DNA of 64,000 bases from Bog-473 sp052148295 (GTDB lineage Bacteria > Actinomycetota > Acidimicrobiia > Acidimicrobiales > RAAP-2): assembly GCA_052148295.1 (NCBI GenBank), contig JBKQIP010000172.1, forward strand, positions 11,993-75,992, written 5' to 3'. The translations under genes and the position numbers were made by a program. The notes beneath the pieces were generated by a model that was not told the DNA's origin, did not search any database, and saw nothing but the letters and a program-made list of their open reading frames with translations. Position 1 is the stretch's first letter. Each line of letters opens with the position of its first letter. Below, piece after piece: positions 50,365-58,783 of this stretch.

Positions 50365-51666
50365 ATGAGCCAGGCAGACGACCTCATCCTGATCAGCGTC
50401 GACGACCACGTCATCGAACCGCCCGATCTCTTCGTGAACCACCTCGACGTCGCCTATCAGGATCGTGCGCCGAAGCTCGTTCGCAACGCGGAAGGTTCAG
50501 ACGTCTGGGTCTTCGGCGACGTCGTGATGGAGACCGCCGCCCTCAATGCCGTGGCCGGGCGGCCCAAGGAGGAGTACGGCCTCGAGCCGCAGAGTCTCGA
50601 CGAGGTGCGACCCGGTTGTTACGACGTACACGAACGGGTGAAGGACATGGATGCGGGGGGAGTCCTGGCCTCCATGAACTTCCCGTCCTTCCCCACGTTC
50701 ACGGCGCGGGTGTTCGCCAGCGACGACGCCGAGCTGTCCCTCGCCCTCGTCCGCGCCTACAACGACTGGAATATCGACGAGTGGTGCGCCGCGTACCCGG
50801 GTCGATTCATCCCGATGGCGGTCCCGGTGATCTGGGATGCCGGGCAGACCGCCGAGGAGATCCGGAGGGTGGCGAAGAAGGGGTGTCACTCCCTCAGCTT
50901 TACGGAGAATCCCGCCGCGCTGGGCTACCCGAGCTTCCATGACGACTATTGGGACCCGGTGTGGCGGGCGTGCTGCGACACGGGGACCGTCCTGTCCATC
51001 CACCTCGGCTCATCGGGACGTCTCTCGATCCCGGCCGTGGACTCCCCGCCGGACGTGATGATCACGCTGCAGCCGATGAACATCCAGTCCGCGGCGGCTG
51101 ATCTGTTGTGGTCCCGGGTGTTGAAGAACTTCCCGGATCTTCGCGTGGCCCTCTCCGAAGGCGGTACCGGGTGGATCCCGTACTTCCTCGAGCGGGTCGA
51201 CCGGACGTTCGAGATGCACCACACGTGGACGCAGCAGGATTTCGGCGGCCGGCTCCCGAGCGAGGTGTTCCGGCAGCACTTCCTCACCTGTTTCATCAGT
51301 GATCCGGTGGGCATCGAGATGCGCGACCGCATCGGCATCGACAACATCGCCTGGGAGGCCGACTATCCGCACAGTGACTCCCTGTGGCCCGGCGCACCGG
51401 AGGAGCTCCAGGCGGAGTTCGAACGGAACGCCGTCCCGAAGGACCAGGTCCGCAAGATGACGCACGAGAACGCGATGCGCTGGTATTCGTTCGACCCGTT
51501 CCGGCACGTCCCCAGGGCAGAGGCGACCGTGGGTGCGCTGCGAGCAGGCGCCGCCGGTCACGACGTGTCGACCATGTCCCGGAGCACGCGGGTGCGCACG
51601 CCGGACGAGAAGCTCGAGGGATTCCGCCGTCGGGCCAGACGCGCCGTCGCCGCGGCGGGAACCTGA
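50365..51666 (+). CDS. Amidohydrolase family 2 metal-dependent hydrolase
   Basis: The 433-residue protein belongs to the TIM-barrel COG2159 group. SVDDHVIEPPDLF (residues 11-23) is the metal-binding start typical of the actinobacterial branch; SIHLGSSG (about 213), SEGGTGWIPYFLERVD (about 266) and WEADYPHSDSLWPG (about 332), with Asp and His ligands, complete the site. The C-terminal 50 residues are basic and probably unstructured. Members include decarboxylases and hydrolases in aromatic and steroid degradation. It is transcribed alone from the AT-rich promoter at 50317 and is convergent with the GntR gene, 22 bp away. Confidence 0.82.
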   Translation: MSQADDLILISVDDHVIEPPDLFVNHLDVAYQDRAPKLVRNAEGSDVWVFGDVVMETAALNAVAGRPKEEYGLEPQSLDEVRPGCYDVHERVKDMDAGGVLASMNFPSFPTFTARVFASDDAELSLALVRAYNDWNIDEWCAAYPGRFIPMAVPVIWDAGQTAEEIRRVAKKGCHSLSFTENPAALGYPSFHDDYWDPVWRACCDTGTVLSIHLGSSGRLSIPAVDSPPDVMITLQPMNIQSAAADLLWSRVLKNFPDLRVALSEGGTGWIPYFLERVDRTFEMHHTWTQQDFGGRLPSEVFRQHFLTCFISDPVGIEMRDRIGIDNIAWEADYPHSDSLWPGAPEELQAEFERNAVPKDQVRKMTHENAMRWYSFDPFRHVPRAEATVGALRAGAAGHDVSTMSRSTRVRTPDEKLEGFRRRARRAVAAAGT

Positions 51667-51688
51667 GCCGCACCGACGAGAGAGCCGG

Positions 51689-52351
51689 CTACGCGCCCCG
51701 GGTCTCCCATTCCGCGGTCCTCGCCCGCAGCCAATCACCGAGGGCAGCACCGGCATCAAGGACGTGGGCCTCGGTGAGCGTTCGCGCCGCGGGTCCGTCG
51801 CCCCGGTCGATGGCGTCGAGCAGGATGGCGTGGTCCACTTGGCTCCGGCGCACCTGCTCGGGGAAGAGCTCGAAGTAGCTGGCCGGTACCACGCGCACGG
51901 CCTGGCGCAGGTAGACCAACAGGCGCCGTGAGCCCGACGCGACGTTGACCGCTCGGTGGAAGCGCCAGTTGGCCGCCACGACGTCGTCGGCGTCGGCGAC
52001 CCCTCGGGCGAGCTCGTGAAGGTGCTCCCGCTCCGCCGGTGTGATGCGCGCGGTCGCCCACTCTGCGGCCTTGCCGGCGAGCGTGGCCAGCACGGCGAAA
52101 TTGTCGACGGCGTCCTCCGGCGTGATACCGAGGACCGTGATCCCGCTGCGCGGCGTGACGGCGACCAGACCCTCGTAGGAGAGCTCGAGGAGCGCCTCCC
52201 GGACCGGTGTGCGGCTGATGCCGAACTCACGCGTGATCTCGTCGAGGTCCAGGCGCGCTCCGGGTGGCAACCGTCCGGTCAGGATCCGATCGCGAAGCTC
52301 GCTCGCGGCGCGGGCCCGCACGGTGCCGCCGATCGACTTGAAATCTGGCAT
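51689..52351 (-). CDS. GntR family regulator with FCD domain
   Basis: The 220-residue protein has a winged HTH: ELRDRILTGRLPPGARLDLD, then ITREFGISRTPVREALLEL and VAVTPRSGITV (about 18-72). The C-terminal FCD helical domain (about 85-205) has the Asp/His pattern for a metal-bound carboxylate ligand, with ANWRFHRAV and SQVDHAILLDAIDRGD. It is divergent from the LLM monooxygenase operon, whose substrate or product is a likely effector. Confidence 0.9.
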   Translation of the reverse strand: MPDFKSIGGTVRARAASELRDRILTGRLPPGARLDLDEITREFGISRTPVREALLELSYEGLVAVTPRSGITVLGITPEDAVDNFAVLATLAGKAAEWATARITPAEREHLHELARGVADADDVVAANWRFHRAVNVASGSRRLLVYLRQAVRVVPASYFELFPEQVRRSQVDHAILLDAIDRGDGPAARTLTEAHVLDAGAALGDWLRARTAEWETRGA

Positions 52352-52369
52352 ATCAAATACTACATTTCA
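52339..52369. promoter_or_regulatory. Divergent gntR/monooxygenase control region
   Basis: TGAAAT (52339-52344) and ATTTCA (52364-52369) form an inverted repeat around an AT-rich core with the gntR ATG inside. The region between the two starts (52352-52407) is only 56 bp, so one GntR site could act on both genes. Sequence inside (ATCAAATACTAC) also supplies -10-like hexamers. Confidence 0.4.
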
Positions 52370-52407
52370 GATGGCGACGAGCGCCAGTGATGAGGAGCTT
52401 GAACACC

Positions 52408-53757
52408 ATGGGAAAGCGCCAGATGTCGTTGGTCGGTTTCATGCAGGCGGGGAGCACGACCGTCTATGCCGGATCCTGGCGCCATCCTGCGACCGAGCAC
52501 GGATTCCTCAAGGCCAGCTATTACGCCAAGCTGGGCCGGATTCTCGAAGAGGGCTGCTTCGACATGATGTTCTTCGACGATCGCCTGGCCATGCCCGGGA
52601 TCTACGGGGGGTCCGTGGCCGATGCGGTCCGGCTCGGGGCGCGACCGGTGAAGCTGGACCTGAGCGTCGTGCTCGGAGTCATCGCCGGCGCGACGGAGCG
52701 GATCGGCCTCGGCGCGACGTACTCGACCACCTATTACTCGCCCTTCCATGTGGCGCGGACCTTTTCGACACTCGATCACCTCTCCGGCGGCCGGGCGGCC
52801 TGGAACGTCGTGACGTCGGTCAACGACAGTGAGGCCCAGAATTACGGGCTGAAGGAGCACCTCGACCACGATGCCCGCTACGACCGGGCCGACGAATTCC
52901 TCGAGGCGGCGACGGGCCTGTGGGACACGTGGGAGGACGATGCGCTCGTGCTCGATCGGGCTCGTGGCTACTTCGCTGATCCCGACAAGGTCCATGAGCT
53001 CGACTACGAGGGAAACTATTTCAGCGTGCGCGGCCCGCTTACCGTGCCGCGGTCACCCCAGGGTCGACCGGTGCTGCTCCAGGCTGGGTCGTCGGGTCGC
53101 GGGCGTGATTTCGCCGCCCGTTGGGCGGAGCTGATCTTCTCAGGCGACCCCGACATCGACATCGCCCGCGCTCACTACAAGGACCAGAAGGAGCTCGTCG
53201 CCGCCCGAGGGCGCGATCCGCAGTCGGTGAAGATGCTGCCGATGGTCTATACCGTCGTGGGTGAGTCCCACGCGCACGCCGAGGAGCGTGAGCAACTCTT
53301 CCTGAACGAACTCGTCGACCCGCAGGCCTCCTTGACGCTGCTGTCCGAGCTGATGAATTATGACTTCTCCGGGCTCGACCTGGACTCGCCGATCACCGAC
53401 GAGCTCATCGCATCGGTGTCGGGCATCCGCGGCCTCGTGCAGAACCTTCGCACCCACATCGGGGGGAAGACGATCACCCTGGCCGACCTGGCCGGTCACC
53501 GGGCCACACTGCTGCAGGGCCCGCGCTTCGTCGGCACCGGCCCCGAGGTCGCCGATCAGATGGAGGAGTGGATCGAGTCCGACGCCTGCGACGGCTTCGT
53601 CATCGCGGCAACGCACACCCCCGGCGCCTATGAGGACATCGTCCGGCTCGTCGTGCCCGAGCTCCAGCGCCGCGGCGTCTTCCGTGACCGCTACCAGGGC
53701 GACACGCTGCGTGACACCCTCGGGATCGCCCGCCCCGAAGGGGCGCGCGGTGCCTGA
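52408..53757 (+). CDS. LLM class flavin-dependent monooxygenase (NtaA/SnaA/DszA type)
   Basis: The 449-residue protein is an FMNH2-dependent monooxygenase of the NtaA/DszA group. Typical segments are MSLVGFMQAGSTTVYAGSWR at the start, DMMFFDDRLAMPG, YSTTYYSPFHVARTFSTLDH, LSGGRAAWNVVTSVNDSEAQNYG and PVLLQAGSSGRGRDFAARWA. It needs a separate flavin reductase, which is not in the window. The ATG at 52408 has GAGGAG ten bases upstream; the GTG at 52387 and ATG at 52390 have none. It heads a coupled operon with a CoA transferase and a CitE-like lyase. Substrates of the group include EDTA/NTA, dibenzothiophene sulfone and cyclic ketones or acids. Confidence 0.88.
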   Translation: MGKRQMSLVGFMQAGSTTVYAGSWRHPATEHGFLKASYYAKLGRILEEGCFDMMFFDDRLAMPGIYGGSVADAVRLGARPVKLDLSVVLGVIAGATERIGLGATYSTTYYSPFHVARTFSTLDHLSGGRAAWNVVTSVNDSEAQNYGLKEHLDHDARYDRADEFLEAATGLWDTWEDDALVLDRARGYFADPDKVHELDYEGNYFSVRGPLTVPRSPQGRPVLLQAGSSGRGRDFAARWAELIFSGDPDIDIARAHYKDQKELVAARGRDPQSVKMLPMVYTVVGESHAHAEEREQLFLNELVDPQASLTLLSELMNYDFSGLDLDSPITDELIASVSGIRGLVQNLRTHIGGKTITLADLAGHRATLLQGPRFVGTGPEVADQMEEWIESDACDGFVIAATHTPGAYEDIVRLVVPELQRRGVFRDRYQGDTLRDTLGIARPEGARGA

Positions 53758-54952
53758 GGCGCACGAGGCGCTCCACGGCGTGCGCGTCGTGGACGCGGCG
53801 ACGCTGGCCGCCGGTCCGCTCGTGGCCACGGCAATGGGTGAGTTCGGCGCCGAGGTCATCAAGGTCGAGCAGCCGGGCGCCGGCGACCCTCTGCGCACCT
53901 GGGGTGACCGCAAGGACGGGATCGGGCTGGTGTGGAAGAGCATGAGCCGCAACAAGCGGTGCGTCACCTTGGACCTCCGCCAGCCCGAGGGCCAGGAGCT
54001 GTTCCACCAGTTGCTCGAGGTCAGCGACGTGCTCGTCATCAACAACCGCCCCAGCGCGCTGGAGCGCTGGGGCATCGACTACGAGGCGGTCCACGGACGC
54101 CATCCCCACGTCGTGATGCTCCACGTCAGCGGATTCGGGCGCGGCGGGCCGAAGAGTGACAATCCCGGATTCGGCACCCTGGCCGAGGCCATGAGCGGGT
54201 TCGCGCACCTGACCGGCCAGACCGAGGGTCCGCCCACGCTGCCGCCGTTCATGCTGGCCGATGGCGTGGCGGCCCTGGCGGGCACGTACGCCGTGATGAT
54301 GGCCCTCTATCATCGTGACGTGCACGGAGGTGGGGGACAGCTCATCGATGTCAACCTCATCGAGCCGCTGGCCCGTCTCATCGAGTCCTCTACCCTCGCC
54401 TACGACCAGCTCGGGATCATCACCGGTCGCGTGGGGAACCGCTTCGATGCCAGCGCACCGCGCAACGCCTATCGGACCGCCGACGAGAAATGGTTGGCGA
54501 TCTCGAGCGCATCGCCGAACATCGTCGCGCGAGTCTACCGGGCCATCGACCGGCCCGACCTGGCCGAGAATCCCGACTACGTCGACCCCGTTCCCCGGCA
54601 GCAGCGCGCCGGTGAGGTCGACCTGCTCGTGGCAGATTGGGTCCGTCAACGCACCCTCGAAGAGGCGATGGCCGTGTTCGAGGCGGCCTCCGTCGCCGCC
54701 GCACCCATCTACGACGCGCAGCAGCTACTGGCCGACGAGCACCTGCGAGCTCGGGGGACCTTCGTCCGGGTCGACGATCCCGACCTCGGTCCCATGACCG
54801 TGCATGCCCCGGTCGCGGTCATGACCGACACACCCGCCCGCATCACTCACCTGGGCCGTCCGCTGGGGGCCGACAACGACGCGGTGTTCGGCGACCTGCT
54901 CGGTGTCGACCCCGATCGCCGGGCCGCCCTCCGGGCGGCGGGTGTCCTGTGA
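53750..54952 (+). CDS. Class III CoA transferase (CaiB/BaiF family)
   Basis: The 400-residue protein would move CoA from one acyl-CoA to another acid. Family segments are VVDAATLAAGPLVATAMGEFGAEVIKVEQPGAGDPLR (given here in part: LAAGPLVATAMGEFGAEVIK), SMSRNKRCVTLDLRQPEGQ, VLINNRP-like VLVINNRPSALERWG, and HVSGFGRGGP. The catalytic Asp should lie near SGFAHLTGQTEGPP or FMLADGVAA (about 145-170). The GTG start lies eight bases inside the monooxygenase gene. It would activate the oxidised substrate as a CoA thioester for the lyase that follows. Confidence 0.88.
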   Translation: MPEAHEALHGVRVVDAATLAAGPLVATAMGEFGAEVIKVEQPGAGDPLRTWGDRKDGIGLVWKSMSRNKRCVTLDLRQPEGQELFHQLLEVSDVLVINNRPSALERWGIDYEAVHGRHPHVVMLHVSGFGRGGPKSDNPGFGTLAEAMSGFAHLTGQTEGPPTLPPFMLADGVAALAGTYAVMMALYHRDVHGGGGQLIDVNLIEPLARLIESSTLAYDQLGIITGRVGNRFDASAPRNAYRTADEKWLAISSASPNIVARVYRAIDRPDLAENPDYVDPVPRQQRAGEVDLLVADWVRQRTLEEAMAVFEAASVAAAPIYDAQQLLADEHLRARGTFVRVDDPDLGPMTVHAPVAVMTDTPARITHLGRPLGADNDAVFGDLLGVDPDRRAALRAAGVL

Positions 54953-55902
54953 CCGCGACGTCCGTGGAGGTACTCGTGCCCCGAGAACCCCGGGCCCGAC
55001 GCTCCGAACTGGCCACGCCGGCCAGTAGCGAGCGTATGTGTGAGAAGGCGGCGGGCTCAGGCGCCGATCTGGTCTTTCTCGATCTCGAGGACGCATGTGC
55101 ACCCGTGGTCAAGGAGGCGGCGCGGGGCATCGCGGTCGGCGCGCTGACCGGGTTGGACTGGGGTCGCACGGTCCGGGCGGTCCGGGTGAACGGGGTGGAG
55201 ACGCCGTGGTGCCACGGCGACATCATCGAGGTCGTCACCGGCGCGCGGGAGTCGCTGGACGTGCTCATCGTGCCCAAGGCCAGGTCGGCGCGTGATGTCT
55301 GGTGGGTGGACGTGCTCCTGACGCAGCTCGAGACCAAGCTCGGGCTCGCCAAGCGCATCGGCCTCGAGGTCCTGATAGAGGAGGCGGAAGGCCTCTCGAA
55401 TGCCGCCGAGATCGCGCGGGCGAGTGACCGTCTCGAGGCGATGATCTTCGGTGCCGGTGACCTCTCGGCCTCGTTGCGGGCCCGGGTCGACGGCAACTTC
55501 GACCCGATCAGCGAGTACCCCGGTGATTTCTGGCACTTCGCCCGCCTTCAGGTGTTGGCGGCCGCCCGGGGCGCCGGCATCGATGCCATCGACGCGCCCT
55601 ACCCGGCGTACCAGGATCCCGAGGGGTACCGGCGCGCCGCCGTGCACGCCAGCCTGTTGGGCTACGACGGCAAATGGGCTATCCATCCCGATCAGATCGC
55701 CATCGCCAACGAGGTGTTCGCCCCGACGGCCCAGGAGATCGAGGAGGCACGGGACGCCCTCGAGGCGTACCGGAGTTCGGAGGCCGAGGGGGTGGGCGCC
55801 ATCGGGCGCGAGGGAAAGCTGGTCGATGCCGCCCACATGCGGCTGGCCGCCAACGTGCTCTACAAGGCCTCGCTGGCCGACGGGCGGCCTCCGGCATCGT
55901 GA
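54949..55902 (+). CDS. HpcH/HpaI aldolase family, CitE-like CoA ester lyase
   Basis: The 317-residue protein is related to citrate lyase beta subunit and malyl-CoA lyase. It has DLVFLDLEDACAPVVKEAAR (Mg-binding Glu-Asp, about 42-61), VRVNGVETPW, VLIVPKA, a GLEVLIEEAEGL segment with the second Glu, and FGAGDLSASLR with Asp. WAIHPDQIAIANEVF is the family's C-terminal motif. It would cleave or form a beta-hydroxyacyl-CoA. It overlaps the CoA transferase stop by four bases (GTGA). Compared with the other CitE homolog here (60706) it is longer and differs in the active-site loops. Confidence 0.85.
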   Translation: MTATSVEVLVPREPRARRSELATPASSERMCEKAAGSGADLVFLDLEDACAPVVKEAARGIAVGALTGLDWGRTVRAVRVNGVETPWCHGDIIEVVTGARESLDVLIVPKARSARDVWWVDVLLTQLETKLGLAKRIGLEVLIEEAEGLSNAAEIARASDRLEAMIFGAGDLSASLRARVDGNFDPISEYPGDFWHFARLQVLAAARGAGIDAIDAPYPAYQDPEGYRRAAVHASLLGYDGKWAIHPDQIAIANEVFAPTAQEIEEARDALEAYRSSEAEGVGAIGREGKLVDAAHMRLAANVLYKASLADGRPPAS

Positions 55903-55941
55903 GCGGGGGGCTCATGGCCGAGGGGACAGGAGGGAGCGTGC

Positions 55942-57015
55942 ATGGATGACCGCGCGGCACAGACGTTCCGTGTCGTCCAATGGGCCACGGGTAATATCGG
56001 CGCGCGGTCCTTGCGCGGCGTGGTGGAGCATCCCGATATGACATTGGTCGGGCTCTACGTGTACTCGCCCGAGAAGGTCGGCCGTGACGCCGGCGAGCTC
56101 TGCGGGATCGGGCCCACCGGAGTCCTCGCCGCGCCGGACATCGACGAGATTCTCGGACTCCGGGCGGACTGTGTCCTCTACATGCCGCGCGCCTGCGATA
56201 TCGACGACGTGTGCCGGCTGCTGGAGTCCGGGTCGAACATCGTGACCACCCGCGGCGAGTTCCACCACCCCGCCAGCATGGACCCCTCGGCGCGTGCCCG
56301 CGTCGAAGCTGCATGCCAGCGCGGCGGCACGTCGATCCATAGCACCGGCAGCAGCCCCGGGTTCATCTCCGAAGCCGTGCCGCTCGTGCTGACGTCGATC
56401 CAGCGGCAGCTCGAGAGCCTGACCATTCGCGAGTTCGCCGACCTCTCGCAGCGGGACTCGCCGGAGCTGTTGTTCGAGTTGATGGGGTTCGGCTCCGATC
56501 CGGCGGCCTTCGACAACGGTCGGTGGAACCACGGCGTGCAGAGCTTCGGTCCGTCACTTCGCCTCATGGCCGAGGCGCTCTCCCTTCCGCTCGATTCGGT
56601 CGAGGCCAGTGGCGAGGTTGCGGCGGCAAGGGGCACGACCGAGATCGCAGCCGGGACAGTGGAGGCGGGCACGGTGGCCGCGCAGCGTCTGAAGGTGAGG
56701 GGAATGCGCCGCGGCTTTCCGCTGCTGAGCTTCGTGGCCACGTGGTATTGCACGGTGGAGCTCGAGCCGCCGTGGGAGCTCGGCCCCACCGGCTGGCGGC
56801 TCTCGGTCGAGGGCGATGCGCCGTTGGAGGTCGAGATGCGGCTGGCGGTGTCCCTCGAGAGCATGGCAGAGCGGACACCGGGGTACACGGCGAATCGTGC
56901 CGTCAACGCGGTGCCGTTCGTCTGCGCAGCGGCTCCGGGGATCCGCACCACGGTCGATCTGCCGCAGATCATCGCCACTCTGAGAGACGGGGCGCCGGCC
57001 TCCCGGCCGGTCTGA
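55942..57015 (+). CDS. DapB-like NAD(P)-binding dehydrogenase
   Basis: The 357-residue protein has an N-terminal Rossmann fold of the dihydrodipicolinate reductase type: VVQWATGNIGARSLRGVVE (about 12-30), then GLYVYSPEKVGRDAGELCG and STGSSPGFISEAVPLVL around 135-151. Actinobacterial members of this group are annotated as dihydrodipicolinate reductase-like or 2,4-diaminopentanoate dehydrogenase-like and often sit in steroid or terpene degradation clusters. AGGAGGGA precedes the ATG. It is 39 bp after the lyase and likely the fourth gene of the operon. True DapB is ruled out by length and context. Confidence 0.8.
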   Translation: MDDRAAQTFRVVQWATGNIGARSLRGVVEHPDMTLVGLYVYSPEKVGRDAGELCGIGPTGVLAAPDIDEILGLRADCVLYMPRACDIDDVCRLLESGSNIVTTRGEFHHPASMDPSARARVEAACQRGGTSIHSTGSSPGFISEAVPLVLTSIQRQLESLTIREFADLSQRDSPELLFELMGFGSDPAAFDNGRWNHGVQSFGPSLRLMAEALSLPLDSVEASGEVAAARGTTEIAAGTVEAGTVAAQRLKVRGMRRGFPLLSFVATWYCTVELEPPWELGPTGWRLSVEGDAPLEVEMRLAVSLESMAERTPGYTANRAVNAVPFVCAAAPGIRTTVDLPQIIATLRDGAPASRPV

Positions 57016-57110
57016 CTGGATCGACGGCGGCGAGGCGACGGCATCGATCGCCGCAGGGAGAAGGGGAACGTGGAGATCATGGAGGACGTCCGACCGTGCC
57101 GAGGGGAGTC

Positions 57111-58736
57111 GTGAGGCCCCTTCCGGAGCTGACGCCAGCCACCGAATGGTTCTGGACCTCGGGTGCGGACGGACGACTGCGCATTCAAGGTTGCGTCGAA
57201 TGCGCCACGCTGGTCCATCCGCCGGTCCCGATCTGCCCCGCCTGCCGGAGCCGACGGTGGGAGCCGACGGTAGTCTCGGGTCGGGGCACGGTCGTCGGCT
57301 GCACGGTGAACCAGCACCCGTGGCGAGCCGGATTGGACCCGCCCTACGCCATTGCCGTCGTGGCCTTGGCCGAGGACGCCGGGGTTCGTCTCACCAGCAA
57401 CATCGTGGGCTGTGATCCGTCCGATGTCTCCATCGGGCAGGAGGTTGTCGTCCGGTTCGAGCAGGACGACGACGTGTGGCTACCCCTCTTCGAGCCGACG
57501 GGCGGCGCGGCCGCGGAGGATCCCGTGGCGGCGCCCGAGCGGCCGCTCCCGCGTGCGCCGCTGAGCGACGATCGCTTCGAGCACCGTTCCGTCCTCTCGG
57601 GCGCAGGGCGGTCAGCCCTCGGTCGACGGTTGATGGTCGATCCGCTCTCGTTGACCGTCGACGCCTGCCTGCAGGCGGTGTCTGACGCGGGGTTGCAGCT
57701 CGGCGACATCGACGGCCTCTCGACGTATCCCGGGGCCGTCGGCACGGGCATGAGTGAAGGAGGCGTGACGGCGGTCGAGGAGGCCCTCCGCCTCAACCCG
57801 ACGTGGATCAACGGCGGCGGGGACCTCCCCGGCCCCGGCGGTGCCGTCATCGCCGCCATGTTGGCGGTGGCCTCCGGTCTGTGCCGTCACGTCCTGTGCT
57901 TTCGCACCGTCTGGGAGTCGACCTTCGCCGCACTCCACCTCGGTGGCTCGAGTGGAGCTCGCGCCTCGGGCCCGTCGGCCTGGCGCCTACCGTTTGGCGC
58001 GATGTCCGCCGCCAACTGGATCGCCATGAACGCCAATCAGTACCTCCATCGTTACCATGCCCCCCGCGAGATGCTGGGCCTGATCGCGCTCAACGGGCGG
58101 GCGAACGCGGCGCGCAACCCTGCAGCCATCTACCGAGATCCGATGACCATGGACGACTATCTGTCGGCGCGGCCGATCACGTCTCCCTTCGGGCTCTATG
58201 ACTGTGACGTCCCGTGCGACGGTTCGATCGCCGTCATCGTGTCCGACGCGGCGGTCGCCGCCGACCTCCCACGGCCGGCGATCCGCATCGAGGCGGTCGG
58301 CACCCAGATCCATGAGCGCGTGTCATGGGACCAGGGCACGATCACCCACGAGCCACAGGTGCTGGGCCAGTCGGCGCACCTCTGGTCGAGGACCAGCCTC
58401 CGTCCGTCGGACGTCGACGTCGCCATGCTCTACGACGGCTTCACCTTCAATGCCGTCTCCTGGCTCGAAGCCCTCGGATTCTGCGGCTTCGGCGAGGCCA
58501 ACGACTGGCTCGACCACGGTCGGCGCATCGCCCTTGGCGGTGACCTTCCGGTCAATCCGCACGGCGGTCAGCTCTCGGAGGGGCGCACGCACGGGTTCGG
58601 TTTCCTCTACGAGGCCATCCTCCAGCTCCGCCACGATGCCGGGTCACGGCAGGTGGCCGAGGCCACCACGGCGGTCGTCACTTCGGGGGGCGGGACACCC
58701 TCGGGCGTACTCCTCCTCCAGCCCCACGGTGTCTGA
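57111..58736 (+). CDS. DUF35 OB-fold/thiolase-like fusion, possible retro-aldolase
   Basis: The 541-residue protein starts with a DUF35 module: a rubredoxin-like zinc ribbon with Cys28, Cys31, Cys42 and Cys45, then an OB fold (about 55-130). From about residue 160 a thiolase fold follows (SALGRRLMVDPLSLTVDACL, GGGDLPGPGGAVIAAMLAVA, NPHGGQLSEGRTHGFGFLYE). The nucleophilic Cys of thiolases is not present in the GGGDLPGPGG segment. Lipid-transfer/Ltp2-like aldolases of steroid side-chain degradation also lack it and need a DUF35 partner; a tyrosine at LYDGFT (Tyr441) fits that class. The GTG start follows GAGGGGA. A 14-codon frame at 57070 overlaps this start and may couple translation. Retro-aldol cleavage of a CoA ester is inferred. 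Confidence 0.82.
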   Translation: MRPLPELTPATEWFWTSGADGRLRIQGCVECATLVHPPVPICPACRSRRWEPTVVSGRGTVVGCTVNQHPWRAGLDPPYAIAVVALAEDAGVRLTSNIVGCDPSDVSIGQEVVVRFEQDDDVWLPLFEPTGGAAAEDPVAAPERPLPRAPLSDDRFEHRSVLSGAGRSALGRRLMVDPLSLTVDACLQAVSDAGLQLGDIDGLSTYPGAVGTGMSEGGVTAVEEALRLNPTWINGGGDLPGPGGAVIAAMLAVASGLCRHVLCFRTVWESTFAALHLGGSSGARASGPSAWRLPFGAMSAANWIAMNANQYLHRYHAPREMLGLIALNGRANAARNPAAIYRDPMTMDDYLSARPITSPFGLYDCDVPCDGSIAVIVSDAAVAADLPRPAIRIEAVGTQIHERVSWDQGTITHEPQVLGQSAHLWSRTSLRPSDVDVAMLYDGFTFNAVSWLEALGFCGFGEANDWLDHGRRIALGGDLPVNPHGGQLSEGRTHGFGFLYEAILQLRHDAGSRQVAEATTAVVTSGGGTPSGVLLLQPHGV

Positions 58737-58783
58737 GGGGGGACGCCGCCGTTCCGCGGGCGCAGGGCGCGTCGGGCCGCGCC

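Noticed and set aside
57070..57114. 14-codon frame with AAGGGG site before the DUF35-thiolase gene
   Set aside because: It is too short to call a gene; at most it couples translation into the next start, as noted there.
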